Shown: piece after piece, positions 1-6,383 of the stretch | How positions within the stretch are numbered: the stretch's first letter is position 1 | How the letters are laid out: each line of letters opens with the position of its first letter | Assembly: GCA_017745015.1 (NCBI GenBank) | Contig: JAGIAF010000141.1 | Location: 1 to 8,704, forward strand | Source of the DNA: Bdellovibrio sp. | GTDB taxonomy: Bacteria > Bdellovibrionota > Bdellovibrionia > Bdellovibrionales > Bdellovibrionaceae | Reading direction: 5' to 3' | DNA: 8,704 bases | Notes under the pieces: generated by a model | What the model saw: only the letters and a program-made list of their open reading frames with translations | Database searches by the model: none | Told to the model about the DNA's origin: nothing | Program-made: the position numbers and the translations under genes

Positions 1-1779
1 GATCTGCAGGTAGCGCTTTATGATCGCATCTGCTGAATCATTTAATGGAGCAAGATAGGAAACTTTATTCTTTCTTGTTTTACTAAAAAGAACGGCATAA
101 CAGTTCTTTTCCTTCCACCAAAAGAGCTTATGGGGGCCATCAGCTGTAACAAACCGGGGAGCATCCTCTGCGAATACGACTCGGCTGGCTTCGTTAGCAA
201 AGCGGCAGGCGATGGCGGCTTGGAAAGCGTAGGCCGCAAGAAACTCCAAGTTTCGTTTTTCGTCTGTGGTGTAAGTTCGTTTCTTTAACAGCCCGCCAGA
301 CCGCCAGTTGTTGTCAGGAGCTCGAAATGCACCCGATTGGCGGCGCGAGCATTTTTCTCCGTAAGCGCCGTTTAAGACAAAGTTTTGAGCTTTTTGAAAG
401 TCATCGGGGGCTATCGAAAAATTGGCGGTATTGTCATTGTTCTCAGACGCCAGATCGGCAATTCGATAGTAGAAATTTTGAAGTTCTTTAAAGAAGAGGT
501 TCCAGTGCGCTCCTTGAGAGCTGAAAGTTGCTTCAAAATCTGAAAAGCGAAACGTCTTTCCTAGCATCGTGCTTTGAAAGTAAGAAGTGTTTTGAATTTC
601 CTGACAGAACTTCTTGTAACTTTGAGAATTGTATTCCGGCCATTGATCGGAGCGAGGAAGACGCTCTAAGAATGCCAGGCGAAACATGTAAATGGCTCGG
701 AAGGATTGGAGGTAGTTGCCATGATGCTCAGCTTGTAAAGCAGCGATAATAAAATCGGAGGGGCGGAGCGCATAGAAAGCCTTTTTGGTTTTGATATTCG
801 TTGCGCGTAATAGCAGACGAAATAATGTTTTTAACTTGTTGATGTTGGTATGCTTGTACTCTGAAAGAGTACTCCAACCACGCTCTATAAGGAGTGTGAC
901 TTCCGGTGTCGATGATAGGTCGAAGATCTTTTCTTCGGACATATCAGAAAAGTAAGGAAGGTAGGACGCGTGACAGGTTTCAAAAATCCAGCGCAGGCAA
1001 ATGCGTGGACGGGACATTGCATACTGACCCACCTGGCCTTCGTATTCTAAGGCCACAATTCGTTTTTGGCCTTCTGTAGAAAGTAGTTCGTTGAGATTCT
1101 TAATATTGGCCATTTGAATAATACGACGTGTGTCTGAAGCAGCTGTCTTGGCGCTCGTATAAGAGGTTGACGCTTTGAGATAGTCATTAAGCAAGGCCTC
1201 AATTTCTGGGGCGCCAGTATCGTGCTTTTTCCGACGGGTCAGTCGCACGGAGGACTTGGTGTGCAAAAGCAGCTTCTTTAAATTACTGAGAAGATGCCAA
1301 CTGGTCTGATGTTTAGGATCGTCGCAAAAGTTTTGAAAGTCTGAAAAATAGGGATTCTCAAAAAGTTGTATACGAAGAGACCAGGGGTTTGAAATGTTTC
1401 TTACCCCCAATGAAGCGTCAGTACTAAATCTATTTTTCAGATAGGGAATGTAAGAACGAGTGATGGCTGTGAGAGTCTTTTTTAGCGTGGACGGACTGCT
1501 AGCCCAAATGCTTTTCAGATAGATTTCATAATCACGAAGACGTAGAGGTTGTTTTTTATTTTGTCTAAAAGTTGGGACCATGGAAGCGCGCAAAGACAGG
1601 ATGCGCCAGTTTAGAAACTCCAATACTTGGCGATTTTCAAAATTCCTAGGAATCGAAATATTATACTTCTTTGAGGCAGAAATCAGATCGGCTTCACGCA
1701 AGGGATCAGAATTGCCGACGTAGTCACCGGAACATTTTTCAAATAGTTCTACGAACCAAGGTTCTGTGGACAGAGACAT
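1..1779 (-). CDS. Large tyrosine-recombinase-like protein, N-terminal 593 residues (3' end outside window)
   Basis: One frame stays open from an ATG at 1779 down to base 1 (593 codons, no stop). An in-frame TAA lies 18 bases before the ATG, so no earlier ATG is possible, and GAGG precedes it by about 10 bases. Residues 1-500 match nothing I can name. They are rich in aromatic and basic residues, with no signal peptide or membrane segment. From about residue 510 the sequence resembles the start of a tyrosine recombinase catalytic domain: a helix ending in CRFANEASRV (candidate first catalytic Arg526), then a strand pair with SKTRKNK (candidate Lys567), then a PLNDSADAIIKRYL helix like the one that follows the lysine hairpin in integrases. 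The conserved Glu falls at R+4 rather than the usual R+3. The HxxR and Tyr motifs would lie beyond the left edge. An N-terminal part of 500 residues is much longer than in XerC/D (about 300 in total). The family call is an inference; the open frame is certain. Confidence 0.6.
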   Translation of the reverse strand, partial: MSLSTEPWFVELFEKCSGDYVGNSDPLREADLISASKKYNISIPRNFENRQVLEFLNWRILSLRASMVPTFRQNKKQPLRLRDYEIYLKSIWASSPSTLKKTLTAITRSYIPYLKNRFSTDASLGVRNISNPWSLRIQLFENPYFSDFQNFCDDPKHQTSWHLLSNLKKLLLHTKSSVRLTRRKKHDTGAPEIEALLNDYLKASTSYTSAKTAASDTRRIIQMANIKNLNELLSTEGQKRIVALEYEGQVGQYAMSRPRICLRWIFETCHASYLPYFSDMSEEKIFDLSSTPEVTLLIERGWSTLSEYKHTNINKLKTLFRLLLRATNIKTKKAFYALRPSDFIIAALQAEHHGNYLQSFRAIYMFRLAFLERLPRSDQWPEYNSQSYKKFCQEIQNTSYFQSTMLGKTFRFSDFEATFSSQGAHWNLFFKELQNFYYRIADLASENNDNTANFSIAPDDFQKAQNFVLNGAYGEKCSRRQSGAFRAPDNNWRSGGLLKKRTYTTDEKRNLEFLAAYAFQAAIACRFANEASRVVFAEDAPRFVTADGPHKLFWWKEKNCYAVLFSKTRKNKVSYLAPLNDSADAIIKRYLQI

Positions 1780-1861
1780 GCAGGAGTAACCTCGTTAGTA
1801 ATAAAAAAGAAGGGCTTGTCTTAACAGTCTACTGAATTTCGATAGGGTTCGCTGGAGGAGA

Positions 1862-1898
1862 ATATTCTTTTATAAATGCGAGATTTTATGTGAATGAA
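1862..1898 (-). promoter_or_regulatory. Candidate promoter of the recombinase-like gene
   Basis: On the minus strand TATAAA (1869-1874) is preceded, 18 bases upstream, by TTCATT (1893-1898), which matches the -35 consensus at only three of six positions. Transcription would start near 1862 and leave a leader of about 80 bases before the ATG at 1779. It sits downstream of the prpB terminator, which fits a separate transcription unit. AT-rich surroundings make chance matches likely. Confidence 0.3.
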
Positions 1899-1949
1899 TT
1901 GATACGTAAATTTAAGAGAAGTCTTATTTGGAGGCGTTCAATTTAGAGA

Positions 1950-1975
1950 TAAAAAAAGCAGGCATTAAGCCTGCT
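1950..1975 (-). terminator. Rho-independent terminator of prpB
   Basis: Read on the minus strand, AGCAGGC and GCCTGCT form a perfect 7-bp stem (1969-1975 with 1957-1963) around a 5-base loop, followed directly by a run of seven T (1951-1957). It lies about 30 bases after the prpB stop, which is normal spacing. It separates prpB from the recombinase-like gene on the same strand. Confidence 0.85.
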
Positions 1976-2006
1976 CATAAAAATCAGAAATAATTTTTTG
2001 GAATGA

Positions 2007-2906
2007 CTACTTCAACGTGAAGTTGAAAATATTCTGATCGAAGCTGTTGTACTCATCATAACGAGTCAACGCGTAAAGATCTTTACGCGTTTGCATTTTA
2101 TCAAGCAAACCTTCTTGTGTACCTTTCGCTTTGATTTCAGCAAGACCCGCAACAGTCGCACCCATCGCAAGACGGAATGTAGTTACTGGGTAGATCACGA
2201 TGTTGTAACCAAGGTTTGAAAGCTCTTGGTAAGTGAACAAGCGACCTTTACCGAACTCTGTCATGTTCGCCAAAAGAGGAACAGAAACGGCTTTACGGAA
2301 TGTTTCGAACTCTTTTTCGTTCTCAAGCGCTTCCGTGAAGATACAATCTGCACCCGCATCGATATAAGCTTTCGCGCGATCAATAGCCGCATCCAAACCT
2401 TCAGAAGCACGAGCATCCGTACGAGCGATCAAAAGGAAGTTCTCATCAAGCTTTTTACCACGAGCCGCAGCCGCTACTTTGCGAGCAGCTTCATCACGAG
2501 TTACAAGTGATTTACCATCAAGGTGACCACAACGCTTAGGATTTACTTGGTCTTCAATATGGCAACCCGCAAGACCCATCTCGATCATCTCTTGCACCGT
2601 ACGAGTCGCACTCATCGGCTCACCAAATCCGGTATCGATATCAATAATAGTAGGCAAAGAAGTCGTGCGCGCAATCTGACGACCACGAAGCGCCACCTCA
2701 GTCAAAGAAGTCAAACCAATGTCAGGATAACCAAGATCGTTCGACAAAACCGAACCAGAAATATAAACGCCATCAAATCCAGCTTTTTCAATTGCCATTG
2801 AAGCCAAAGGCGACCAAGACCCCGGCATCTGCAAAAGCTTCCCAGACTTCAAAGCCTCACGAAAATTCTTACGCTTCTGAGCCGGTGTAATTTCAGGAAA
2901 CAACAT
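2007..2906 (-). CDS. prpB: 2-methylisocitrate lyase PrpB
   Basis: Cytoplasmic enzyme of the isocitrate lyase/PEP mutase superfamily. It cleaves (2S,3R)-2-methylisocitrate to pyruvate and succinate, the last step of the methylcitrate cycle. The active-site signature PKRCGH is present, with catalytic Cys126 (numbered from the 2906 start). So are GVYISGS near residue 50, the metal-binding DIDTGFGEP near 89-97, IEDQ, IARTDA, and the C-terminal TEFGKGRLFT and MQTRKDLY blocks shared with E. coli PrpB. The 299 residues compare well with about 296 in E. coli. I prefer the ATG at 2906 because GAGG lies six bases upstream. The ATG at 2918 would add four residues, but its purine stretch is too close. 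It lies downstream of prpD on the same strand, but 514 bp of palindrome-rich DNA separates them. Confidence 0.95.
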   Translation of the reverse strand: MLFPEITPAQKRKNFREALKSGKLLQMPGSWSPLASMAIEKAGFDGVYISGSVLSNDLGYPDIGLTSLTEVALRGRQIARTTSLPTIIDIDTGFGEPMSATRTVQEMIEMGLAGCHIEDQVNPKRCGHLDGKSLVTRDEAARKVAAAARGKKLDENFLLIARTDARASEGLDAAIDRAKAYIDAGADCIFTEALENEKEFETFRKAVSVPLLANMTEFGKGRLFTYQELSNLGYNIVIYPVTTFRLAMGATVAGLAEIKAKGTQEGLLDKMQTRKDLYALTRYDEYNSFDQNIFNFTLK

Positions 2907-2932
2907 AATGAACCTCATCTTTCCTAGCGACC

Positions 2933-3060
2933 GCCTTGGAGCAGTGAGTGGGCCACTAAGCCCCTCGCCTTCGGACAGTCCTCGCTGACGCCCTCCCCTG
3001 CGGGAGTGGCTGCTGCGGAACTCGGCGATGGGCTTAGTGGCCCACTCACTGCTCCAAGGC
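2933..3060. repeat. Large palindromic element A (perfect 31-bp inverted repeat)
   Basis: Bases 2933-2963 are the exact reverse complement of 3030-3060. After one mismatch the pairing continues for five more bases, giving 37-base arms (2933-2969 with 3024-3060). The 54-base loop is GC-rich and holds a nested hairpin, CTCCC (2993-2997) with GGGAG (3002-3006). On the minus strand the stem ends 26 bases before the preferred prpB start, so it would form a very stable structure in the prpB leader if transcription comes from upstream. There is no T-run on either side, so it is not a standard terminator. The loop contains TTCGGACA (2970-2977) and CTCGCTG (2981-2987), which recur in element B. Confidence 0.9.
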
Positions 3061-3227
3061 AGCCTTGTGGCATTCAGATTAATTTATTTCAGAGATAGGC
3101 ACTTTATTTCGAGTGCTCATCTCTCAAATTTTCAAGACATTCGATCTCGAAATTCAGACACTTAAACTTACCACTTCTAAATCAAAGATAGTCTCAGCAA
3201 AGAAGTGAAAGTCTCTTAGTAGCTCGC
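3061..3227. other. AT-rich spacer between palindromes A and B
   Basis: About 170 bases without a credible gene on either strand. It contrasts sharply in base composition with the GC-rich elements on both sides. A prpB promoter should lie here if prpB is transcribed separately from prpD. On the minus strand TTGAAA with AT-rich DNA about 17 bases downstream is a possible site, but no pairing of hexamers is convincing. Confidence 0.5.
3091..3124. promoter_or_regulatory. Dyad-symmetric site upstream of prpB (candidate operator)
   Basis: AGAGAT (3091-3096) and GCACT (3099-3103) are mirrored by AGTGC (3112-3116) and ATCTCT (3119-3124). This gives 11 matched positions per arm around an 8-base AT-rich centre. 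It has no T-run, so it is not a terminator. The spacing would suit a dimeric repressor or activator, or a leader hairpin. The binding protein is unknown. Confidence 0.4.
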
Positions 3228-3412
3228 GGGGAGCCTGCAGATTGGCGGAGCCGGTGTTCTGCAGGACCTCTGCGGGGCCCGGCCTTCGCCGTTGGCTACG
3301 GCTGGCAGGCTGGATGGCCCTCCGCCGTAGCCGTTAGGCGTAGGCGGAAGCAGCGAGGCAGGATGCCGTGTCCGAAAGAACACCGGCTCCGCCAAGCTGT
3401 AGGCGGTCTCCG
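3228..3412. repeat. Large palindromic element B directly after prpD
   Basis: Bases 3242-3260 are the exact reverse complement of 3377-3395 (19 bp). With two mismatches the arms grow to 28 bases (3233-3260 with 3377-3404). The interior is very GC-rich and contains a nested 9-bp inverted repeat, GGCTACGGC (3294-3302) with GCCGTAGCC (3324-3332). The minus strand carries TTCGGACA (plus 3369-3376) followed by CTCGCTG (plus 3351-3357), the same core words in the same order as the plus strand of element A. This suggests two diverged copies of one family in opposite orientation. It begins about ten bases after the prpD stop and lacks a T-run. It may slow transcription or protect the prpD mRNA 3' end. 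Confidence 0.8.
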
Positions 3413-3420
3413 TCCGAAGA

Positions 3421-4929
3421 CTAGAAGATACCTTTGTTATCGCGTTTGTTGTTAACCAACTTGTCGATTGGAATCTGTACGTTCAACTGTTGAACTTGTT
3501 CAGCAGTCAAGTTTTCCAAATTCTCAACCAAGCCAATGAAGCGATCACGCTCAGCTTTTGTGATGATACCTTCAGTAAGTGTATCAAACTTACGGATGTA
3601 GTCCGCACGTTTGAACGGACGAGCACCCGCTGGATGCGCATCAGCTACGCCAAGTTCATCAACGATTTTAGAACCGTCTTTCATTGTGATTTCTACGCGG
3701 CCACCGAAGCGTTTTTTATCTGGATCTGTCTCGTGGTACCAAGCAGTCCATTGTTTGTCTTCAACAGTAGAAATTTTGTGCCACAATGCCACAGTGTCAG
3801 CACGTTTCGCGCGCTCTGGAGCGTACGAGTTAACGTGGTGCCAAGTGCCGTCTTGAAGAGCCACTGCGAAGATGTACATGATCGAGTGGTCAAGAGTTTC
3901 GCGAGATGCATTTGGATCCATTTTTTGTGGATCGTTCGCACCCGTACCAATCACGTAGTGAGTGTGGTGAGATGTGTGGATCACGATATCTTTGATATCG
4001 TCGAAGTTTTTGATCATTGGTTTCATTTTGCGAGCCAAGTCGATCAATGCTTGAGATTGGTACTCTGCAGAGTGCTCTTTAGTGTAAGTCTCAAGGATCG
4101 CGCGTTTTTCTTCGCCAACTTCTGGAAGTGGAACTTCGTATTTACCGTTTTTGCCTGAAAGCATGTAAGCGATAACTGAGTCTTCACCTTCATAAATTGG
4201 AGATGGAGCGCCTTCGCCACGCATAACACGGTCTACAGCTTCAACAGCCAATTTACCAGCGTGTGCTGGAGCGTATGCTTTCCAAGAAGAGATTTCACCT
4301 TTACGAGATTGACGAGTCGTGAAAGACACGTGAACCGCTTGTTGAACTGCTTGGAAAATAGTTTCAGTTGGAAGGTTCAACAAAGTACCGATACCCGCAG
4401 CTTGAGCAGGACACAAGTGAGCGATATGGTCTTTTTTGTACTCGTGCAAGCAGATTGCTTTCACTAGATCTACGTGAACTTCGTAACCAGTGACGATACC
4501 TTTCAAAAGTTCTTTACCATTTTTACCCATTTGTTGAGCAACCGCCAAGATAGCTGGGATGTTGTCACCAGGGTGAGAGTAGTCAGCTGCCAAGTAAGTG
4601 TCATGGAAATCCAATTCACGAACTGCAGTACCGTTTGCCCATGTCGCCCATTCACAATCAAATTTTTGATCGTTCGGCATACCGAATACAGTTGCGCCAC
4701 CATTGCGAGGGTGAGCAATCGCCATTGCACGAGCAGAAGCAACCGGACGACGGTTTGCAGCCGCGATAGCAACAGACGCGTTGTCGATGATACGGTTGAT
4801 AACCATATCTACAACGTCAGCTTTGATTGGAGCGTTGTCAGAAGCGATCTCTGCAATTTTCCAAGCCAATTGGTCTTTACGATCCAATTTTTCTTTAGAT
4901 GGATAAACACGCACTGTGTGTTTTTTCAT
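3421..4929 (-). CDS. prpD: 2-methylcitrate dehydratase PrpD
   Basis: Cytoplasmic MmgE/PrpD-family enzyme that dehydrates 2-methylcitrate to 2-methyl-cis-aconitate. It lacks the iron-sulfur cluster typical of aconitases. Family hallmarks are clear: the ANGTAVRELDFHD and DYSHPGDNIPA segments (about residues 98-125), SSWKAYAPAHAGK (214-226), a HTSHHTHYVIGTG stretch, and a C-terminal half with DPNASRETLDHSIMY, DGTWHH and YAPERAKR, nearly identical to enterobacterial PrpD. It has 502 residues against 483 in E. coli. The ATG at 4929 is preceded by AAGGG at six bases. An upstream in-frame ATG at 4959 lies inside a palindrome and has no ribosome site. It supplies the substrate, after rehydration by an aconitase, for PrpB. 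No prpC, acnD or prpF is visible nearby. Confidence 0.95.
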   Translation of the reverse strand: MKKHTVRVYPSKEKLDRKDQLAWKIAEIASDNAPIKADVVDMVINRIIDNASVAIAAANRRPVASARAMAIAHPRNGGATVFGMPNDQKFDCEWATWANGTAVRELDFHDTYLAADYSHPGDNIPAILAVAQQMGKNGKELLKGIVTGYEVHVDLVKAICLHEYKKDHIAHLCPAQAAGIGTLLNLPTETIFQAVQQAVHVSFTTRQSRKGEISSWKAYAPAHAGKLAVEAVDRVMRGEGAPSPIYEGEDSVIAYMLSGKNGKYEVPLPEVGEEKRAILETYTKEHSAEYQSQALIDLARKMKPMIKNFDDIKDIVIHTSHHTHYVIGTGANDPQKMDPNASRETLDHSIMYIFAVALQDGTWHHVNSYAPERAKRADTVALWHKISTVEDKQWTAWYHETDPDKKRFGGRVEITMKDGSKIVDELGVADAHPAGARPFKRADYIRKFDTLTEGIITKAERDRFIGLVENLENLTAEQVQQLNVQIPIDKLVNNKRDNKGIF

Positions 4930-4956
4930 GGGTGTCCCTTTCAAGAGAAGTAGCGA

Positions 4957-4977
4957 CATTGAGTCAAAGACTCAATG
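4957..4977. promoter_or_regulatory. Perfect palindrome in the prpD leader (candidate operator or leader hairpin)
   Basis: CATTGAGTC (4957-4965) and GACTCAATG (4969-4977) are exact reverse complements around a 3-base AAA centre. The site is 27 bases upstream of the prpD ATG, just downstream of the AT-rich stretch where a promoter is expected. This is a typical position for a repressor operator. As RNA it would form a tight hairpin just before the ribosome site. It differs from the prpB dyad at 3091-3124, so one regulator binding both is not supported. Confidence 0.5.
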
Positions 4978-5022
4978 CGTTATTAAATAATTTAACAAAG
5001 CAAGAAAAACTAACTTGGCCCC
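4978..5022 (-). promoter_or_regulatory. Candidate prpD promoter region
   Basis: On the minus strand this AT-rich stretch has TTTAAT/TAATAA words suitable as a -10 box and T-rich hexamers about 16-17 bases upstream. It ends directly at the palindrome 4957-4977. No hexamer pair matches the consensus well, so the exact box is not assigned. Confidence 0.3.
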
Positions 5023-5025
5023 AAG
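5004..5025 (-). terminator. Weak terminator-like site after the thioesterase/DOMON operon
   Basis: Read on the minus strand, CTTG and CAAG (within 5014-5025) can close a short stem over a 4-base loop, with GTTTTTC a few bases later. The stem is short and the T-run is offset, so termination would be poor. Read-through into prpD is possible. Confidence 0.25.
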
Positions 5026-5037
5026 AAAGGGTCAAGC

Positions 5038-5568
5038 CTAGAGGGGGTGCGTGAAACCGGATTTATTGTGGAAATCGGCTTGAGGACCTGGATGAGAAAG
5101 AGACCAATAGCTCTTCGAGCCATCGGAAAACTCCACCACCGAAGTGATGCCCATTTGGCGGAACTTAACCAAATCGGGGCATTGAATGCGAACACGAAAC
5201 AAAACGGCTTCCGGTTCGGGTTCGACTTGGATCAACTTCACCTCGGCCTTCGGGTGCGGTGTCATGCCTTGGCGATAACTGCTAAAGCTATAGGCATTCC
5301 AGTCTCCAGCCGGAGAACAATTGATTTCAAGGTAAGGTGATTCAGTGTTTTGATTGGCGCTGAAGAACGCTTCAAAGCACGTGGTCTTCCAAAGTTCATC
5401 ACGACGAGCCATTCCGTCTTCGTGGGACGGAGGGAAGTGTAAATGGTTGGAAGGACCTTTAAGGGAATACTCAACAATAACTTCGTCTGGAGCGGTTACG
5501 TACACTTGAGCTTCAAAGTTAAAGAGCTTCGTGAAGTTGGTTTCCGTAAAGGCTTTAAGTTGAAGCAC
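5038..5568 (-). CDS. DOMON-like domain protein
   Basis: A 176-residue soluble protein without signal peptide or membrane segment. It resembles the small bacterial DOMON-like family (beta-sandwich related to carbohydrate- or haem-binding DOMON domains) through three blocks: DELWKTTCFEAFF (57-69), YLEINCSPAGDWNAYSF (79-95) with YRQGM just after, and the C-terminal YWSLSHPGPQADFHNKSGF (154-172). The biochemical role of this family is not established. I choose the GTG at 5568: its G is shared with the TAG stop of the thioesterase gene (TAGTG), and GGGAG lies eight bases upstream inside that gene, a typical translational-coupling layout. A TTG at 5583 would add five residues but has no ribosome site. 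It is therefore co-expressed with the thioesterase. Confidence 0.8.
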   Translation of the reverse strand: MLQLKAFTETNFTKLFNFEAQVYVTAPDEVIVEYSLKGPSNHLHFPPSHEDGMARRDELWKTTCFEAFFSANQNTESPYLEINCSPAGDWNAYSFSSYRQGMTPHPKAEVKLIQVEPEPEAVLFRVRIQCPDLVKFRQMGITSVVEFSDGSKSYWSLSHPGPQADFHNKSGFTHPL

Positions 5569-6335
5569 TACTTTTTCTCCCAATCCAAGCGCGCCGTGAA
5601 CAAAATCTTCCCATCAGAAAGGCGAACTCCACGATAGGTTGAGGTGCCTTGAGCGTCGTCATGGGAAGTTGCTAACAGGCTTTTTTCAACTTCTACTTTT
5701 TCACCCAAATGCGTTTCAGCTAAAAAGTTAACGGAGTAAGAGTTCAGTTTCAAGGACTTGTGCAGGTCATAGGGAATAGCATCCAAGATCCATTGAGCAT
5801 ACTTGGCATTGTTGACGTGCTGATTGATGTCTAAGTCAGAATTGCGAACACGGAACTTGGCGAGCTTTTCGTATTCGCCCTCAACCGGAATTTTATCGGT
5901 CGTTAGGCCCGCGGAATCGGGGAGGCAGATCTGTTCCCAAGGACGCAAATTTTGCGATGGGAGAATTTTGCCCGTGTTTCGATCCAAGGCCAGCCAACTG
6001 GTGGAGCAAGTTCCCAGAACCTCGCCCGCAGAGTTTTTAATGCGGAAATCCCTGGCAACAAAGGCTCCTTCGGGGGGCCGAAGCCAGGTCTCGATGGTGA
6101 TCTCGTCATTGAATTTCGGCCAAGTCTTCATGGGAATGGTTTGGCGAGTAAGAACCCAATACAGGCCGTGCTTCTCCATGTCGCTCATTCCGAAGCCCAC
6201 GCGTTCCGCATGCATCCAAGCTGTTTCTTGAATGAGGTTGAGTGCTCCAAAGAGTCCGAGTCGACCCAACGGGTTCACGAGTAAACTTGTAATGCGGAAA
6301 TTTTCTTTCCAGAGGCGTGGGAATTCGGTATTCAT
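5568..6335 (-). CDS. Acyl-ACP thioesterase (FatA/FatB-like, double hotdog)
   Basis: A 255-residue cytoplasmic enzyme predicted to hydrolyse acyl-ACP and release free fatty acids. The N-terminal hotdog has the family's GLYWVLTRQTIPM and EITIETWLRPPEGAFVARDF stretches (about 57-97) and GTCSTSWLALD (108-118). The second hotdog begins with the catalytic loop DLDINQHVNNAKYAQWILD (167-185), almost the same as in plant FatB, with Asp169, Asn171 and His173 as the expected catalytic residues. NFLAET places Glu207 at the plant Glu position, with Thr208 replacing the plant Cys, as in many bacterial members. The ATG at 6335 is the only good start, although GGAG is about 12 bases away, so initiation may be weak. 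First gene of a two-gene unit with the DOMON-like protein. Chain-length preference cannot be read from the sequence. Confidence 0.9.
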   Translation of the reverse strand: MNTEFPRLWKENFRITSLLVNPLGRLGLFGALNLIQETAWMHAERVGFGMSDMEKHGLYWVLTRQTIPMKTWPKFNDEITIETWLRPPEGAFVARDFRIKNSAGEVLGTCSTSWLALDRNTGKILPSQNLRPWEQICLPDSAGLTTDKIPVEGEYEKLAKFRVRNSDLDINQHVNNAKYAQWILDAIPYDLHKSLKLNSYSVNFLAETHLGEKVEVEKSLLATSHDDAQGTSTYRGVRLSDGKILFTARLDWEKK

Positions 6336-6383
6336 AACTGAGGCTTACTCCATTTCAGAGCGAATCTGCACTAAATCAGCAAA

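Noticed and set aside
528..749. Small plus-strand frame within the first 1.8 kb
   Set aside because: It overlaps the 593-codon minus-strand frame, which is unbroken and protein-like throughout; the small frame is a shadow.
2226..2801. Plus-strand open frames of 92-94 codons opposite prpB
   Set aside because: They lie wholly inside prpB, which has clear family motifs, and their translations look like antisense of a biased coding sequence, without ribosome sites.
2907..2918. Alternative prpB start at 2918 adding MRFI
   Set aside because: The purine stretch before it is only three to four bases away, whereas GAGG sits six bases before the ATG at 2906.
2933..3060. Element A as an ordinary rho-independent terminator
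   Set aside because: The arms are far longer than needed, the loop is 54 bases, and no T-run follows on either strand.
2933..3412. CRISPR array or insertion sequence in the prpD-prpB gap
   Set aside because: There are no regularly spaced direct repeats and no transposase frame; the repeats are inverted and differ in arm sequence.
3490..4158. Plus-strand open frame of 222 codons opposite prpD
   Set aside because: It is the reverse complement of a strongly conserved enzyme gene; the translation is Phe/Val/Ser-rich without domain features and has no good start signal.
4930..4959. Alternative prpD start at 4959
   Set aside because: It lies inside the perfect palindrome with no ribosome site, and the added residues precede the normal family N-terminus.
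5014..5025. Palindrome CTTGGCCCCAAG as a regulatory operator
   Set aside because: Too short and too close to a T-run; it fits a weak terminator at least as well, so it was recorded only as that.
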